Origin: Paraburkholderia bryophila
Lineage (GTDB): Bacteria > Pseudomonadota > Gammaproteobacteria > Burkholderiales > Burkholderiaceae
Length of the DNA stretch: 64,000 nt
Direction of reading: 5' to 3'
Assembly (NCBI RefSeq): GCF_003269035.1
Contig: NZ_QLTK01000007.1
Coordinates: 186,001 to 250,000 of the forward strand
A model generated the notes under the pieces. It searched no databases and was not told the DNA's origin. It saw nothing but the letters and a program-made list of their open reading frames with translations. The position numbers and the translations under genes were made by a program. Below, one piece after another: positions 19,168-26,800 of this stretch. Within the stretch, counting starts at the first letter, position 1. Every line of letters starts with the position of its first letter.

Positions 19168-20103
19168 CTACCGCTTGCCGCCCAGCATCCCCGCCATCGC
19201 GGACAAACCCGCCATCCCCGCGCTAGCCGCAGCGCGCACCGGCATCGAAGTCGCCAGCGACGTCATCACCGCCGCGCCCGCCACCGCTCGGACCGCGCCG
19301 ATTCCCGCGCCGGTCCATGTTCCGCCCGGCTGCATGTTCCGCGCGAACTGCCGTGTGCCGCCGACGATCGACGATGCGCCCGAACCATGCCAAAGCGCCG
19401 TGCCGGCCATGCTGGTTATCTGCCCCATGGCGTCCCACGCACGGCTTCGGGGCGGTGTCGCGACCGGCGGCATCGCGTGTGTCGATCCCGATGACGACGA
19501 CGATACCGACGACGCGGCGATCGACGCCATGGCGGTGGACGTCGGTGGTGTCGGCACAGGCGGCAGCACGGCAGGAATATGGGCGGAGTCCCGTAAAGGG
19601 GTATCCGCTTTCAACGCGCTCCAGTTGAAAGTGCCGACCCTCGAGTCACTACTCACCGCTTCCTTTGAAAGCATGACTTTCTTGCCTTGCTCGACACGAA
19701 TGACCGAGCCCATACCGGCATTCGATGTCGTGCCTTTAGCGGCATCCTTGCGTGCCTGCTTATCGTCGCGCGTATGGACACGGATATCGAAGTTGGCCCC
19801 GCCGCCACTGTCGGGCACGGAGAAATTCCGTCCCGTGCGTATCTGATCGCGGCCGCCGCCCACGTGAGGCTTCCAGGGGATCTCGGTCGACGGATGGAGC
19901 AGTCCCATCAGCGCGCTCGCATCGATCGAACCACCGTGCCGCACGCCCTCGAGTTGCGCCCTGGTCACGTGCGTCGCCGCCCCGGTGGGTTGCAAGGCGT
20001 GAATCTCATGCGCCTGAGTGATCGAGTTGCGCCGTTGCACGCCGCCATTGAAGGCAATTGCTTGCGTATGTTCGGGCGAGCCTGTGCCGCCGTTTCCATG
20101 CAT
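19168..20103 (-). CDS. T6SS-locus distal protein with C-terminal glycine-zipper segment (unknown)
   Basis: A 311-residue protein I do not recognise. The N-terminal 150 residues are soluble and Gly/His/Asp rich (MHGNGGTGSPEHTQAIAFNG, HPSTEIPWKPHVGGGRDQIR, GGGANFDIRVHTRDDKQARK). A Ser/Thr/Pro-rich hinge follows (PPVPTPPTSTAMAS). The last 90 residues are small-residue hydrophobic (TGAGIGAVRAVAGAA, AAASAGMAGLSAMAGML), like glycine-zipper membrane segments. It is the final gene of the T6SS run, 67 bases after the GNAT-fusion gene. Cargo or an effector accessory is plausible by position, but no toxin motif is certain. Confidence 0.6.
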   Translation of the reverse strand: MHGNGGTGSPEHTQAIAFNGGVQRRNSITQAHEIHALQPTGAATHVTRAQLEGVRHGGSIDASALMGLLHPSTEIPWKPHVGGGRDQIRTGRNFSVPDSGGGANFDIRVHTRDDKQARKDAAKGTTSNAGMGSVIRVEQGKKVMLSKEAVSSDSRVGTFNWSALKADTPLRDSAHIPAVLPPVPTPPTSTAMASIAASSVSSSSSGSTHAMPPVATPPRSRAWDAMGQITSMAGTALWHGSGASSIVGGTRQFARNMQPGGTWTGAGIGAVRAVAGAAVMTSLATSMPVRAAASAGMAGLSAMAGMLGGKR

Positions 20104-20170
20104 GATGAGCTTCCCGTTGCAGGTCTATCGTTTATGGGATTTCAAATCGGCGCGTATGTGTCGTGACAGG

Positions 20171-22630
20171 TCAGGCTGTTTCGACGGCGAGTTCGACCGG
20201 CGCGTCGATCGCCTCGCACAAACTCGTGAAGCGCGCGATCGTATCTTTTAACGACACGTGCGCCGCGGCGCCGGCCGTCGTTGCGGGTGCGGTGCAGAGA
20301 TGAAAGAAGCCGACTTCAGGCTCCGCCGCCGGGCGCACCGGCAGACGGTCGAAGCCGAGCCGTCGCAACGCGGCGTGCGAGCGGGCATTTGCCGCATACG
20401 ACGCCGTGAAGATATCCGCGATGCCATCCGCTCGCGCCTGCTCGAACAGCAAGCGCGCGGCGCGCGTGCCGTAGCCCTGTCCTTGCGCGTGAGCATCGAT
20501 CCAGAAGTAGAAGTGCGCGGCGTCGCCCGCGCGGCACAGGCTCACGACGCCGACGAAGCCGCGCCACGCATCCATCACCGCGTAACTCGTGCGGCCTGCT
20601 TCGGCGGCGTCTGCTTCGAGCCAGGTCCGCACGTCTTGCGATTCATTCAGCGACGGTAGATTGGCCAGCGCGGCGAGGTGCGGATCGGTGAAGGCGGCGA
20701 GCAGCGCGTCGGCATGTTCGACGCCGAGCGGCTCGATCGACAGGCCGGCGTCGCGTGCGAGTTCCGGTCGATACCACGGTAGCGCGCGTCGACGGGCCGC
20801 GCGTGCTTCGAGTTCAGTTTGCCAGGCGCGAACGTCCGGGTCGTCGGGATCGAGAGAATGCGCGTGCGCGACGTGCTTGCAGGCTTCTGGAAGCTCGCCG
20901 CTCGAGGCGAGGCAATGCGCGAGATGCAGGTGCACGCAAGCGCGCCAGCGAGCGTGGTGTTGATCGTTCGCTGCGTTCTCTGCTCGCGCCACGTTCTCTG
21001 CTTGCGCCACGTTCGCCGCATTCTCTTCGCCCAACCGCCTAGTCTGACCAACGCCTCTTACCCCGCCGATGCGTGCATTTTCATCCACCACCAGCACGCT
21101 ACGCCAGATCTCCTTCGCGAGTTGCCAATCGCCTAGCGCGGCGACAGCGCTCGCCAGTTGCACATCGAACTGCGCGGTCCGCGTGTCGGGCAAATGATGC
21201 CGCCACGTCCGCGCGAACGCGCGCCGCCACATCTGCACGGCCTCATTCGAGGCACCGGAGAATTGCGTCGAACGTGCGGACCAATCCGGCAGCATGGCGG
21301 CCAGCACGGCTGGGTCGTAAGCGGAGGCGCGCAACAGCGTGGCCAGTGTGTCGAGCGGCGCGTGTTCCGCAACCGACTCGGCGACCTGCGCAAGTCGTCG
21401 CGGGTCGCACGGCTCGTATCGTTCGATGATGTCCGTGAGTTTCAGCCGCGCCGCCATCGGCGGTTCAATGCCGGCGCGCGACCAGACCGCCTGGACCGCC
21501 AGATCGTGCGCGTCGGTCTGGCGCTGCATCACCCACGCGGACGGTTGCCGCCAGGCGAGCGCGTGAAAGTTGACGGGCACGCTCGTGTCGCCGGGCAGCC
21601 ACGCGTCGGGCGCGCTCAGCGCACCGTCGCACAAGTCCGTTTCGCTCGATGCGCCGATGTCGCAGGCAAGCAGCAGGTAGCGATCGCCGCTCAACCGTCG
21701 CAATGAATCCACCAGCGCCATCGCGCCGGTCGGCAGCAGCACGCATGCGCTGACGAGGCTCGCGACATAGCGTTCGGCGAGCGGCGCCCACGCTGGCGGG
21801 AAATCATCCGTCGACGCGGGTTGCCAACGATAGGACAGCGTGTACGCGGCGGCGTCCGCCGAGACGTCGATATCGACTTCCGCTTCGAGCCATTGCCCGT
21901 AATGTGCCGCATACAGATCGGCACGTTGCCGCGAACACCAGCCGGCTGCGACGGCGACGACCGGGTTAGCGAGTCGTGCCATCACCGTTTGCCGGCCATC
22001 GGGACGCACCGCGCCGTCGGCGGAAATCGACCAGCGTGCTGTGTCGACGCGTCCCGTTTCGATCAACGCAGCGAAGCGCGGATGCGCGCGCAGACGTTGC
22101 AGCGTTTCGTGCGCTGTACTCGCTGTCGCAACAGCATCCACCTCGCCCGCTTCACCCCCTTCTTCACACCCGTCATCGCAGACGAGATAACGCCAATCGA
22201 CTCCCGCCACGCCACTCGACGGCAACCGGTCTTCGATCGCCTGCACCAGCAACCACGCCAGCACGCCGCGCCCTGGCGTCACATCGAGCACATAAAGCGG
22301 CTGGTCCACATCGAGCGTGCCGAGCGCGCATTCCGTTTCCCAGAAACACACGATCGCATCAGCCCAAGCCGCGGCCCATTGCGGTCCTGCCAACGTGTCG
22401 GCGAGCGGCCCGGCCAACGGCAGCGTCGCGCAGACGTCGGCGAAACGTAGGCCTGTCCGGTCGCGTTGTGCGTCGCCGTGCGACACGGTCGGCGCTGAGG
22501 CACCGTGCCGCAAATCGCCGTTGCCGTTGCCGTTGCCGTTGCCGTCGCCGTTGCCGTTGCCGTCGCCACTGCCGTCGCCCTCACCACCGCCCACCACCCC
22601 GTCCTCGACCGCCAAATCCATGTCGCTCAT
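20171..22630 (-). CDS. Three-part protein: methyltransferase-like region, helical repeat, GNAT acetyltransferase
   Basis: An 819-residue protein. After an (NG/DG)n stretch, residues about 110-340 resemble a SAM-dependent methyltransferase of the MidA type (LYVLDVTPGRGVLAWLLVQA as glycine-rich motif I, then WRYLVCDD). The middle is alpha-helical with TPR-like segments (ARWRACVHLHLAHCLASSGE, PEACKHVAHAHSLDPDDPDV). The last 160 residues are a GNAT acetyltransferase with the acetyl-CoA loop GQGYGTRAARLLFEQA and the ARSHAALRRLGFDRL motif. ATG 22630 is chosen over the frame's first ATG (22651) because GGGGAGG lies just upstream. Its place in the T6SS operon suggests modification of a secretion component or cargo; whether the methyltransferase half is active is uncertain. 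Confidence 0.75.
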   Translation of the reverse strand: MSDMDLAVEDGVVGGGEGDGSGDGNGNGDGNGNGNGNGDLRHGASAPTVSHGDAQRDRTGLRFADVCATLPLAGPLADTLAGPQWAAAWADAIVCFWETECALGTLDVDQPLYVLDVTPGRGVLAWLLVQAIEDRLPSSGVAGVDWRYLVCDDGCEEGGEAGEVDAVATASTAHETLQRLRAHPRFAALIETGRVDTARWSISADGAVRPDGRQTVMARLANPVVAVAAGWCSRQRADLYAAHYGQWLEAEVDIDVSADAAAYTLSYRWQPASTDDFPPAWAPLAERYVASLVSACVLLPTGAMALVDSLRRLSGDRYLLLACDIGASSETDLCDGALSAPDAWLPGDTSVPVNFHALAWRQPSAWVMQRQTDAHDLAVQAVWSRAGIEPPMAARLKLTDIIERYEPCDPRRLAQVAESVAEHAPLDTLATLLRASAYDPAVLAAMLPDWSARSTQFSGASNEAVQMWRRAFARTWRHHLPDTRTAQFDVQLASAVAALGDWQLAKEIWRSVLVVDENARIGGVRGVGQTRRLGEENAANVAQAENVARAENAANDQHHARWRACVHLHLAHCLASSGELPEACKHVAHAHSLDPDDPDVRAWQTELEARAARRRALPWYRPELARDAGLSIEPLGVEHADALLAAFTDPHLAALANLPSLNESQDVRTWLEADAAEAGRTSYAVMDAWRGFVGVVSLCRAGDAAHFYFWIDAHAQGQGYGTRAARLLFEQARADGIADIFTASYAANARSHAALRRLGFDRLPVRPAAEPEVGFFHLCTAPATTAGAAAHVSLKDTIARFTSLCEAIDAPVELAVETA
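22517..22579. repeat. Hexanucleotide repeat (CCGTTG/CCGTCG) inside the GNAT-fusion gene
   Basis: About ten near-perfect 6-base units encode alternating Asn/Asp-Gly residues near the N-terminus of the 20171-22630 protein. Unit length is a multiple of three, so slippage would change protein length, not frame. It probably forms a flexible leader. Confidence 0.8.
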
Positions 22631-22647
22631 ACCGCCTCCCCGTCCCG

Positions 22648-24102
22648 TCATTTTTCCGTGCTGCTGGTCAGCTTCAACCCAGTCGTGGTGGTCGTGAAAA
22701 TACCCGGACGGTAGTCGCCGCCTGTGCCGGTCACCTTCTGCGCGGTCTCCATCGACGGCATGCCGAACGTCAGGTTCGCCTGATACAGCCGCTCGCCGCG
22801 CGCAGTCGGCGTCATGCTGCTGGTCAGCGGCACATCGAGGCCGGTGCTGACACGGCCATTACCGGTGCCATGCCCGAGCCGCAGATTGCCGAACGAATCG
22901 AAGGTGCTCTTCAGGTAGCCCTTGTAGCTGTCCAAACGCGTGTCTGGGCTGCTTCCCTGAAATGCGGTCAGCACGTTCTTCATCATCGTGTCGCGCTTGA
23001 CGAGATGCGCGTCGCGAGTCGCACCGCCCGAGCCGCCCGGGTCGCTGCTCACCGCTCTGGCGAACGGTCCCTGGGGCGCTTCCTCGCTCTGGATCGCACG
23101 GCCGATGCCGGTCATCCGGCCGACCGCCGCCGCTTGCTGGGCGATGCCCTTGAGCACGCCGGCCCCATCTTTCCTCGACATCGACGCACCGAAGCCCGCG
23201 ACGCCTTCGTTGAACTGCAACGTCATCCGGTTCAGCAGGTTCTGGCCGGTACCGCTCGCGATCACGTGATTGATGCTGGTGGCACCGGGATCGTTGCCCT
23301 TGCTGACGTCGAACTCCTGGTGCGTTAGCGGACGGCTGGCCTCGTTCGCGGCGCGGACATAGTGCTCGCGGTTGGACGAATACTGCGTCAGGCGCGGCTT
23401 GGTTTTGGCGCCGTAATGCAGGTCTAGTTTCGCCTGATCCGACGAGTTAATACCTGCGCCCGGTCCGTACTTCACCTGATGCTGGAGCGTCGGGCCGCCT
23501 TTGTCGTAGAGAAAATTGCTGAGTTCCGGCGACGGCCGGTTGACCGGCGCGGGCAGGCCCATCACGTCGCGGCGGCGTTCGGTTGCGGAGCGCTCGGTGA
23601 ACCTGGCCATGCCTTCCGGCGACTGGCTGAGCGCGTGCGTGGGCGCGGGGGCCTGCGGCAGCGCCGGCAGGGGCGCGTGCGGCTGTGCGTGCAACTGAGG
23701 CAGAAGCAGCGGCGACAACGGCGAGCTCGACGGTGCACTGTGCGGCATCGGCGTATCGACCGCCATCGCCGACGACGACGACGACGGCGAATGCGTCGAA
23801 TGCGATGGCGCGGGCATCGAAAACAGCGACGGCGACGGCGGCGTCATACCGTGCGGCGCGGAGAATGGCGCGTGCGCCGGATGCATCGGCGAGAACGGCG
23901 AAACCGGCGAAACCGGTGGATGCGGCATCGCCCCGCCCGGCGTGACGGGCGCCGACATGCGCCGCGCCGTCATCGCCTTCTCGCGGCGCTCCGCCAAGAT
24001 TGTCAGACTCTCCTGGAAGCGCTCCGCGCGCCGCTCATCGGCGGTCGGAATATGCTTGAGCGGCGTACGGGGTGGCTTCGGACCTTTGCGCGATCCATTC
24101 AT
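22648..24102 (-). CDS. Putative T6SS cargo protein, proline/serine-rich N-terminus and unknown C-terminal domain
   Basis: A 484-residue protein I do not recognise. Residues 1-60 are basic (MNGSRKGPKPPRTPLKHIP), 60-200 are Pro/Ser/His-rich low complexity, and 200-484 look folded. The C-terminal part holds LSNFLYDKGGPTLQHQVKYG, REHYVRAANEASRPLTHQEF and ATSINHVIASGTGQNLLNRM, the last having the His...Asn...Asn spacing seen in some HNH-type nuclease toxins, but not a full motif. A disordered leader before a compact domain is common in secreted effectors. ATG 24102 (GGAGA 10 bases upstream) is chosen over the longer frame to 24210. No classical signal peptide. No clear immunity gene follows; the next gene is the GNAT fusion. 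Confidence 0.6.
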   Translation of the reverse strand: MNGSRKGPKPPRTPLKHIPTADERRAERFQESLTILAERREKAMTARRMSAPVTPGGAMPHPPVSPVSPFSPMHPAHAPFSAPHGMTPPSPSLFSMPAPSHSTHSPSSSSSAMAVDTPMPHSAPSSSPLSPLLLPQLHAQPHAPLPALPQAPAPTHALSQSPEGMARFTERSATERRRDVMGLPAPVNRPSPELSNFLYDKGGPTLQHQVKYGPGAGINSSDQAKLDLHYGAKTKPRLTQYSSNREHYVRAANEASRPLTHQEFDVSKGNDPGATSINHVIASGTGQNLLNRMTLQFNEGVAGFGASMSRKDGAGVLKGIAQQAAAVGRMTGIGRAIQSEEAPQGPFARAVSSDPGGSGGATRDAHLVKRDTMMKNVLTAFQGSSPDTRLDSYKGYLKSTFDSFGNLRLGHGTGNGRVSTGLDVPLTSSMTPTARGERLYQANLTFGMPSMETAQKVTGTGGDYRPGIFTTTTTGLKLTSSTEK

Positions 24103-24269
24103 GATGTATGCGTCTCCGGCGACTGATGCGTTGAATACGTTGGCGTCTGTTTCAATCCGGTCCGATCGGCTTCGATCGGTGTCGATCGAACTCGCCAAGC
24201 GGCACGTCACTGTCTATGATTGAGGCCGCTGTTCTAACGAACCCCTTGCCCGCTTACCGCGCTACCAGA

Positions 24270-24857
24270 ATGCTTAAAGCCTTCTTTCTGCTGTTGCTGG
24301 TTGCCTTCGGCGCCGTGATGTTCGCCGCCGGCACCCTCGCGCCTTCGAACCTCAAGGCGCCGATCGAGCGGCTCGCCGCGCAGACCGCGGCGCTGCTGCC
24401 CGGCGAGGCGCCGAAAACGGCTGCCGGGTCGTCTTCCGCGTCGTCAGCGTCGTCTTCCACCGGCGGCTCGACCGTCGCAGGCGGTGCGGTGATCGCGAAG
24501 AGCGCCGCGCCCGCGGGCGCCGCCAATCCCGCCAATGTCGCCAGCCCGGTCTTTGCCGCATCGGCGCCGATCGCCAGTCTGCTGGTGCCGGCGCCGCCTC
24601 CCGCGCATGGCCACTACGCGTTGCAAGCGGCGACCTTCACGTCGAGCGACGCCGCCTCGCTGTTCGCCGGCTCCGTCAGCGAGCAAGGCTACAAAGCGAC
24701 CATCGTGCCGATCACCGACAGCGGCCAGCCGCTGATCGTCGCGGTCGGCGATTACCCGTCGCCGGAAGCCGCCAGCGCCGATCAACTGGTGGTCGGCCGG
24801 CAGTTGAAGTCGACTGCGTTGCCGCCCGTCGTGCTGTTGCCGCCGCCCGCGCATTAA
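24270..24857 (+). CDS. SPOR-domain membrane protein in T6SS locus
   Basis: A 195-residue bitopic protein: one N-terminal helix (MLKAFFLLLLVAFGAVMFAA), an Ala/Ser/Pro-rich periplasmic spacer, and a C-terminal region of about 75 residues (HYALQAATFTSSDAASLFAG ... GYKATIVPITDSGQPLIVAV) with the SPOR fold pattern. SPOR domains bind septal or denuded peptidoglycan glycans. The gene is the only plus-strand gene inside the T6SS run and diverges from the putative cargo gene. The start is uncertain: the frame opens at 24216, and neither ATG has a good ribosome site; 24270 puts the helix at the N-terminus. It may anchor the apparatus to the wall. Confidence 0.72.
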   Translation: MLKAFFLLLLVAFGAVMFAAGTLAPSNLKAPIERLAAQTAALLPGEAPKTAAGSSSASSASSSTGGSTVAGGAVIAKSAAPAGAANPANVASPVFAASAPIASLLVPAPPPAHGHYALQAATFTSSDAASLFAGSVSEQGYKATIVPITDSGQPLIVAVGDYPSPEAASADQLVVGRQLKSTALPPVVLLPPPAH

Positions 24858-24900
24858 GCGCGGAGAATCGTTCTTTGGGGTCACTCGCCTGTCGAGCGCA

Positions 24901-24983
24901 GCGAATCGCTCACCGAACGTAGTGCCCGTCCATTGCACGCCGCGAATCGCCCATTGAACGTAATGCCCCGCCCATCGCGCGCC
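24901..24983. repeat. Imperfect tandem duplication, about 41-bp unit
   Basis: Two adjacent copies, both starting GCGAATCGC and ending GCC, are about 80 percent identical over 41 and 42 bases. They lie in the short gap between the convergent SPOR and DUF6150 genes. Function unknown; they may be the remnant of a local duplication. Confidence 0.6.
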
Positions 24984-25033
24984 GCGACGCTTCATCCACC
25001 CGCACCTCGCCCAGCGCACATAACCCGTTCACC

Positions 25034-25321
25034 TCACCGCCCAATCCGCCCTCTCCATCGATGCGGCCGGTCATGCACCCAGCCCGCTTCGCCGCGAGTC
25101 GACACCAAACACACCTTCAGTTGCGCGAATCCTTCGCTGCAGAAGAACACGGTCACATTCGCGCTCTGCCGCTGCGTCGTTATGAACCACAGCGCATCTC
25201 CGACCGCCAACCCGTAACTGCTGACACGATTCACCAGCAGATCCGCGCGTCCTCTATCGGCGACCAGCGCCACTCGCAGATCCGCTTCGCCCATCGTCTC
25301 GGTCTGGTAGATACGTGCCAT
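25034..25321 (-). CDS. T6SS-associated small protein (DUF6150-like)
   Basis: A 95-residue protein starting MARIYQTETMGEADLRVALV and continuing LLVNRVSSYGLAVGDALWFI, with VFFCSEGFAQLKVCLV near the end. From memory this is the DUF6150 family, found in Burkholderia T6SS loci; the family has no assigned function. It has no signal peptide or membrane segment. It lies 43 bases downstream of tssA, and is therefore probably co-transcribed. A G-rich ribosome site (GGGGG) precedes the ATG. Confidence 0.72.
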   Translation of the reverse strand: MARIYQTETMGEADLRVALVADRGRADLLVNRVSSYGLAVGDALWFITTQRQSANVTVFFCSEGFAQLKVCLVSTRGEAGWVHDRPHRWRGRIGR

Positions 25322-25364
25322 CAGCGGCCCCCTACGATTTGCGTTGCCAGAACAAGGATCGACC

Positions 25365-26783
25365 TCACGATGCCTGCTCCTCGGCTTGCGGCACGCCGAG
25401 CCCGAGCAGATCGAACACGTTCAGTTGCCCGCGCCCCTGAATGAACAATTCGTCGTAGAGCTGCGCCGTATTGAGCGTGCCCCACTCGACCGCCTTGCGT
25501 ATCAGATACGGCACCGGACTGTGCGGTTCGAGTTCGGCCAGCGCGGCGGCGGCATCGGCCAGTTGCGCGTAGGCGCGTTTGCGCCCGCTGACCGAATGCG
25601 GCAAGGCGCTCGCTTCGTCGCGAAGCGTCGGTGGCGCTGCGTGGTCCTGAGCGTGGTCCGATGCGTGATGCACAGCCGCCTGCGTAGCGCTATCCACGTT
25701 CGCCGCAGCCGCAGTCGCAGCCGCAACCGAATAGGCTCCGCCATCCGTATTTGCATTGACCGAACCCGCCATCGACACCGCGACGGAAATCGTATCGGTC
25801 AACGGCACGACACCCGCTTCGGCATACGCTGCGTGCCCGTACCCCTGCGCCGGCGCAGCCGCACTAGCCGCACCAGCCGCACGCGCGGCGACGCCGAACG
25901 GCATACCCCGCTGCACCAGTTGCGCGCTGACAAACGCATGAATCTGTTCGAGCACGCCGCGCAGCGCGCCGACGCCCGGCGGATCGCCGTCGAAACATTG
26001 ATCGAGCGTCGCGCCGAGCCTGGCCAGCGCCGCGAGTGCCTGACTCAACGCCGCATGATGAGCGATGAACACCTCCGTCGACGTCGCCGCTAGCGTCTTA
26101 TCGAAATCGGCGGAGTCGATGCCACCTTCGTCGCCGCCACGCGAGCCGCTTTGCGGCGACTGTTGCTGGCGCCGCAGTTGTTCGCAATCGGCCCATGCAT
26201 AACGCCGCTCCGGCTCGTCCAACGACGGCTGCGGCTGCACCGCCGCCAACCCCACGCCATTCGCAGCAGCAGAAGCAGCAGCAACAACCGCAACCGTTCC
26301 CGCCACCGTCAACGGCACCAGCCGCACCGGCGCAATCAACTTCTCGTTGAGCCAGCGAAACAGATTCGCCCGATGCTCGAAGTCGCCGTTCGCCACGCCT
26401 GGATACAGCACATCCCAATAGCGCTCGCACAGCGCGTCGACCACGCTAATACCCGCCGCGAGGCCCGCGAAACCGTGCTCATGTAGCAACGCTTCGGTGA
26501 GCCAGACCGCCAGATGCAGATCCTTGCTGCGATGCGCGAGCGCATCGAGCGAAGCGGACGCGACCTCACCCCAGTTCGCGCGCTTCAGTTGCCGCACCCA
26601 TGCACCGAGCGGCAGCGACGCGTCATCGGCTTCGCGCGCGCGGCGAATCGCATGCCACACCGGCGTGCCGCGCAAGGTCTCGCCCTGCGGCTGCGCGATG
26701 CTGACCGGCGCGAGCAGCGTCGCGCAAGTCATGCCGTAAGCCGCACTCAAAAAACCGTTCGCATAATCGAGCGGATGCTCCAT
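25365..26783 (-). CDS. tssA: Type VI secretion protein TssA (ImpA N-terminal domain)
   Basis: A 472-residue TssA. The N-terminal ImpA_N domain is clear: SKDLHLAVWLTEALLHEHGF, GISVVDALCERYWDVLYPG and HRANLFRWLNEKLIAPVRLV. The middle is alanine-rich, and the C-terminus (LPHSVSGRKRAYAQLADAAA ... SPVPYLIRKAVEWGTLNTAQ) is the short VasJ/ImpA-type ending that places it near the baseplate. It starts 17 bases after tssM. TssA primes baseplate and sheath assembly in the cytoplasm. Confidence 0.93.
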   Translation of the reverse strand: MEHPLDYANGFLSAAYGMTCATLLAPVSIAQPQGETLRGTPVWHAIRRAREADDASLPLGAWVRQLKRANWGEVASASLDALAHRSKDLHLAVWLTEALLHEHGFAGLAAGISVVDALCERYWDVLYPGVANGDFEHRANLFRWLNEKLIAPVRLVPLTVAGTVAVVAAASAAANGVGLAAVQPQPSLDEPERRYAWADCEQLRRQQQSPQSGSRGGDEGGIDSADFDKTLAATSTEVFIAHHAALSQALAALARLGATLDQCFDGDPPGVGALRGVLEQIHAFVSAQLVQRGMPFGVAARAAGAASAAAPAQGYGHAAYAEAGVVPLTDTISVAVSMAGSVNANTDGGAYSVAAATAAAANVDSATQAAVHHASDHAQDHAAPPTLRDEASALPHSVSGRKRAYAQLADAAAALAELEPHSPVPYLIRKAVEWGTLNTAQLYDELFIQGRGQLNVFDLLGLGVPQAEEQAS

Positions 26784-26800
26784 GTCTCACTCCTTCACTT

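Noticed and set aside
24103..24210. Longer start for the putative effector
   Set aside because: The extra 36 residues are rich in Asp/Arg/Ser without a domain, and GGAGA favours ATG 24102.
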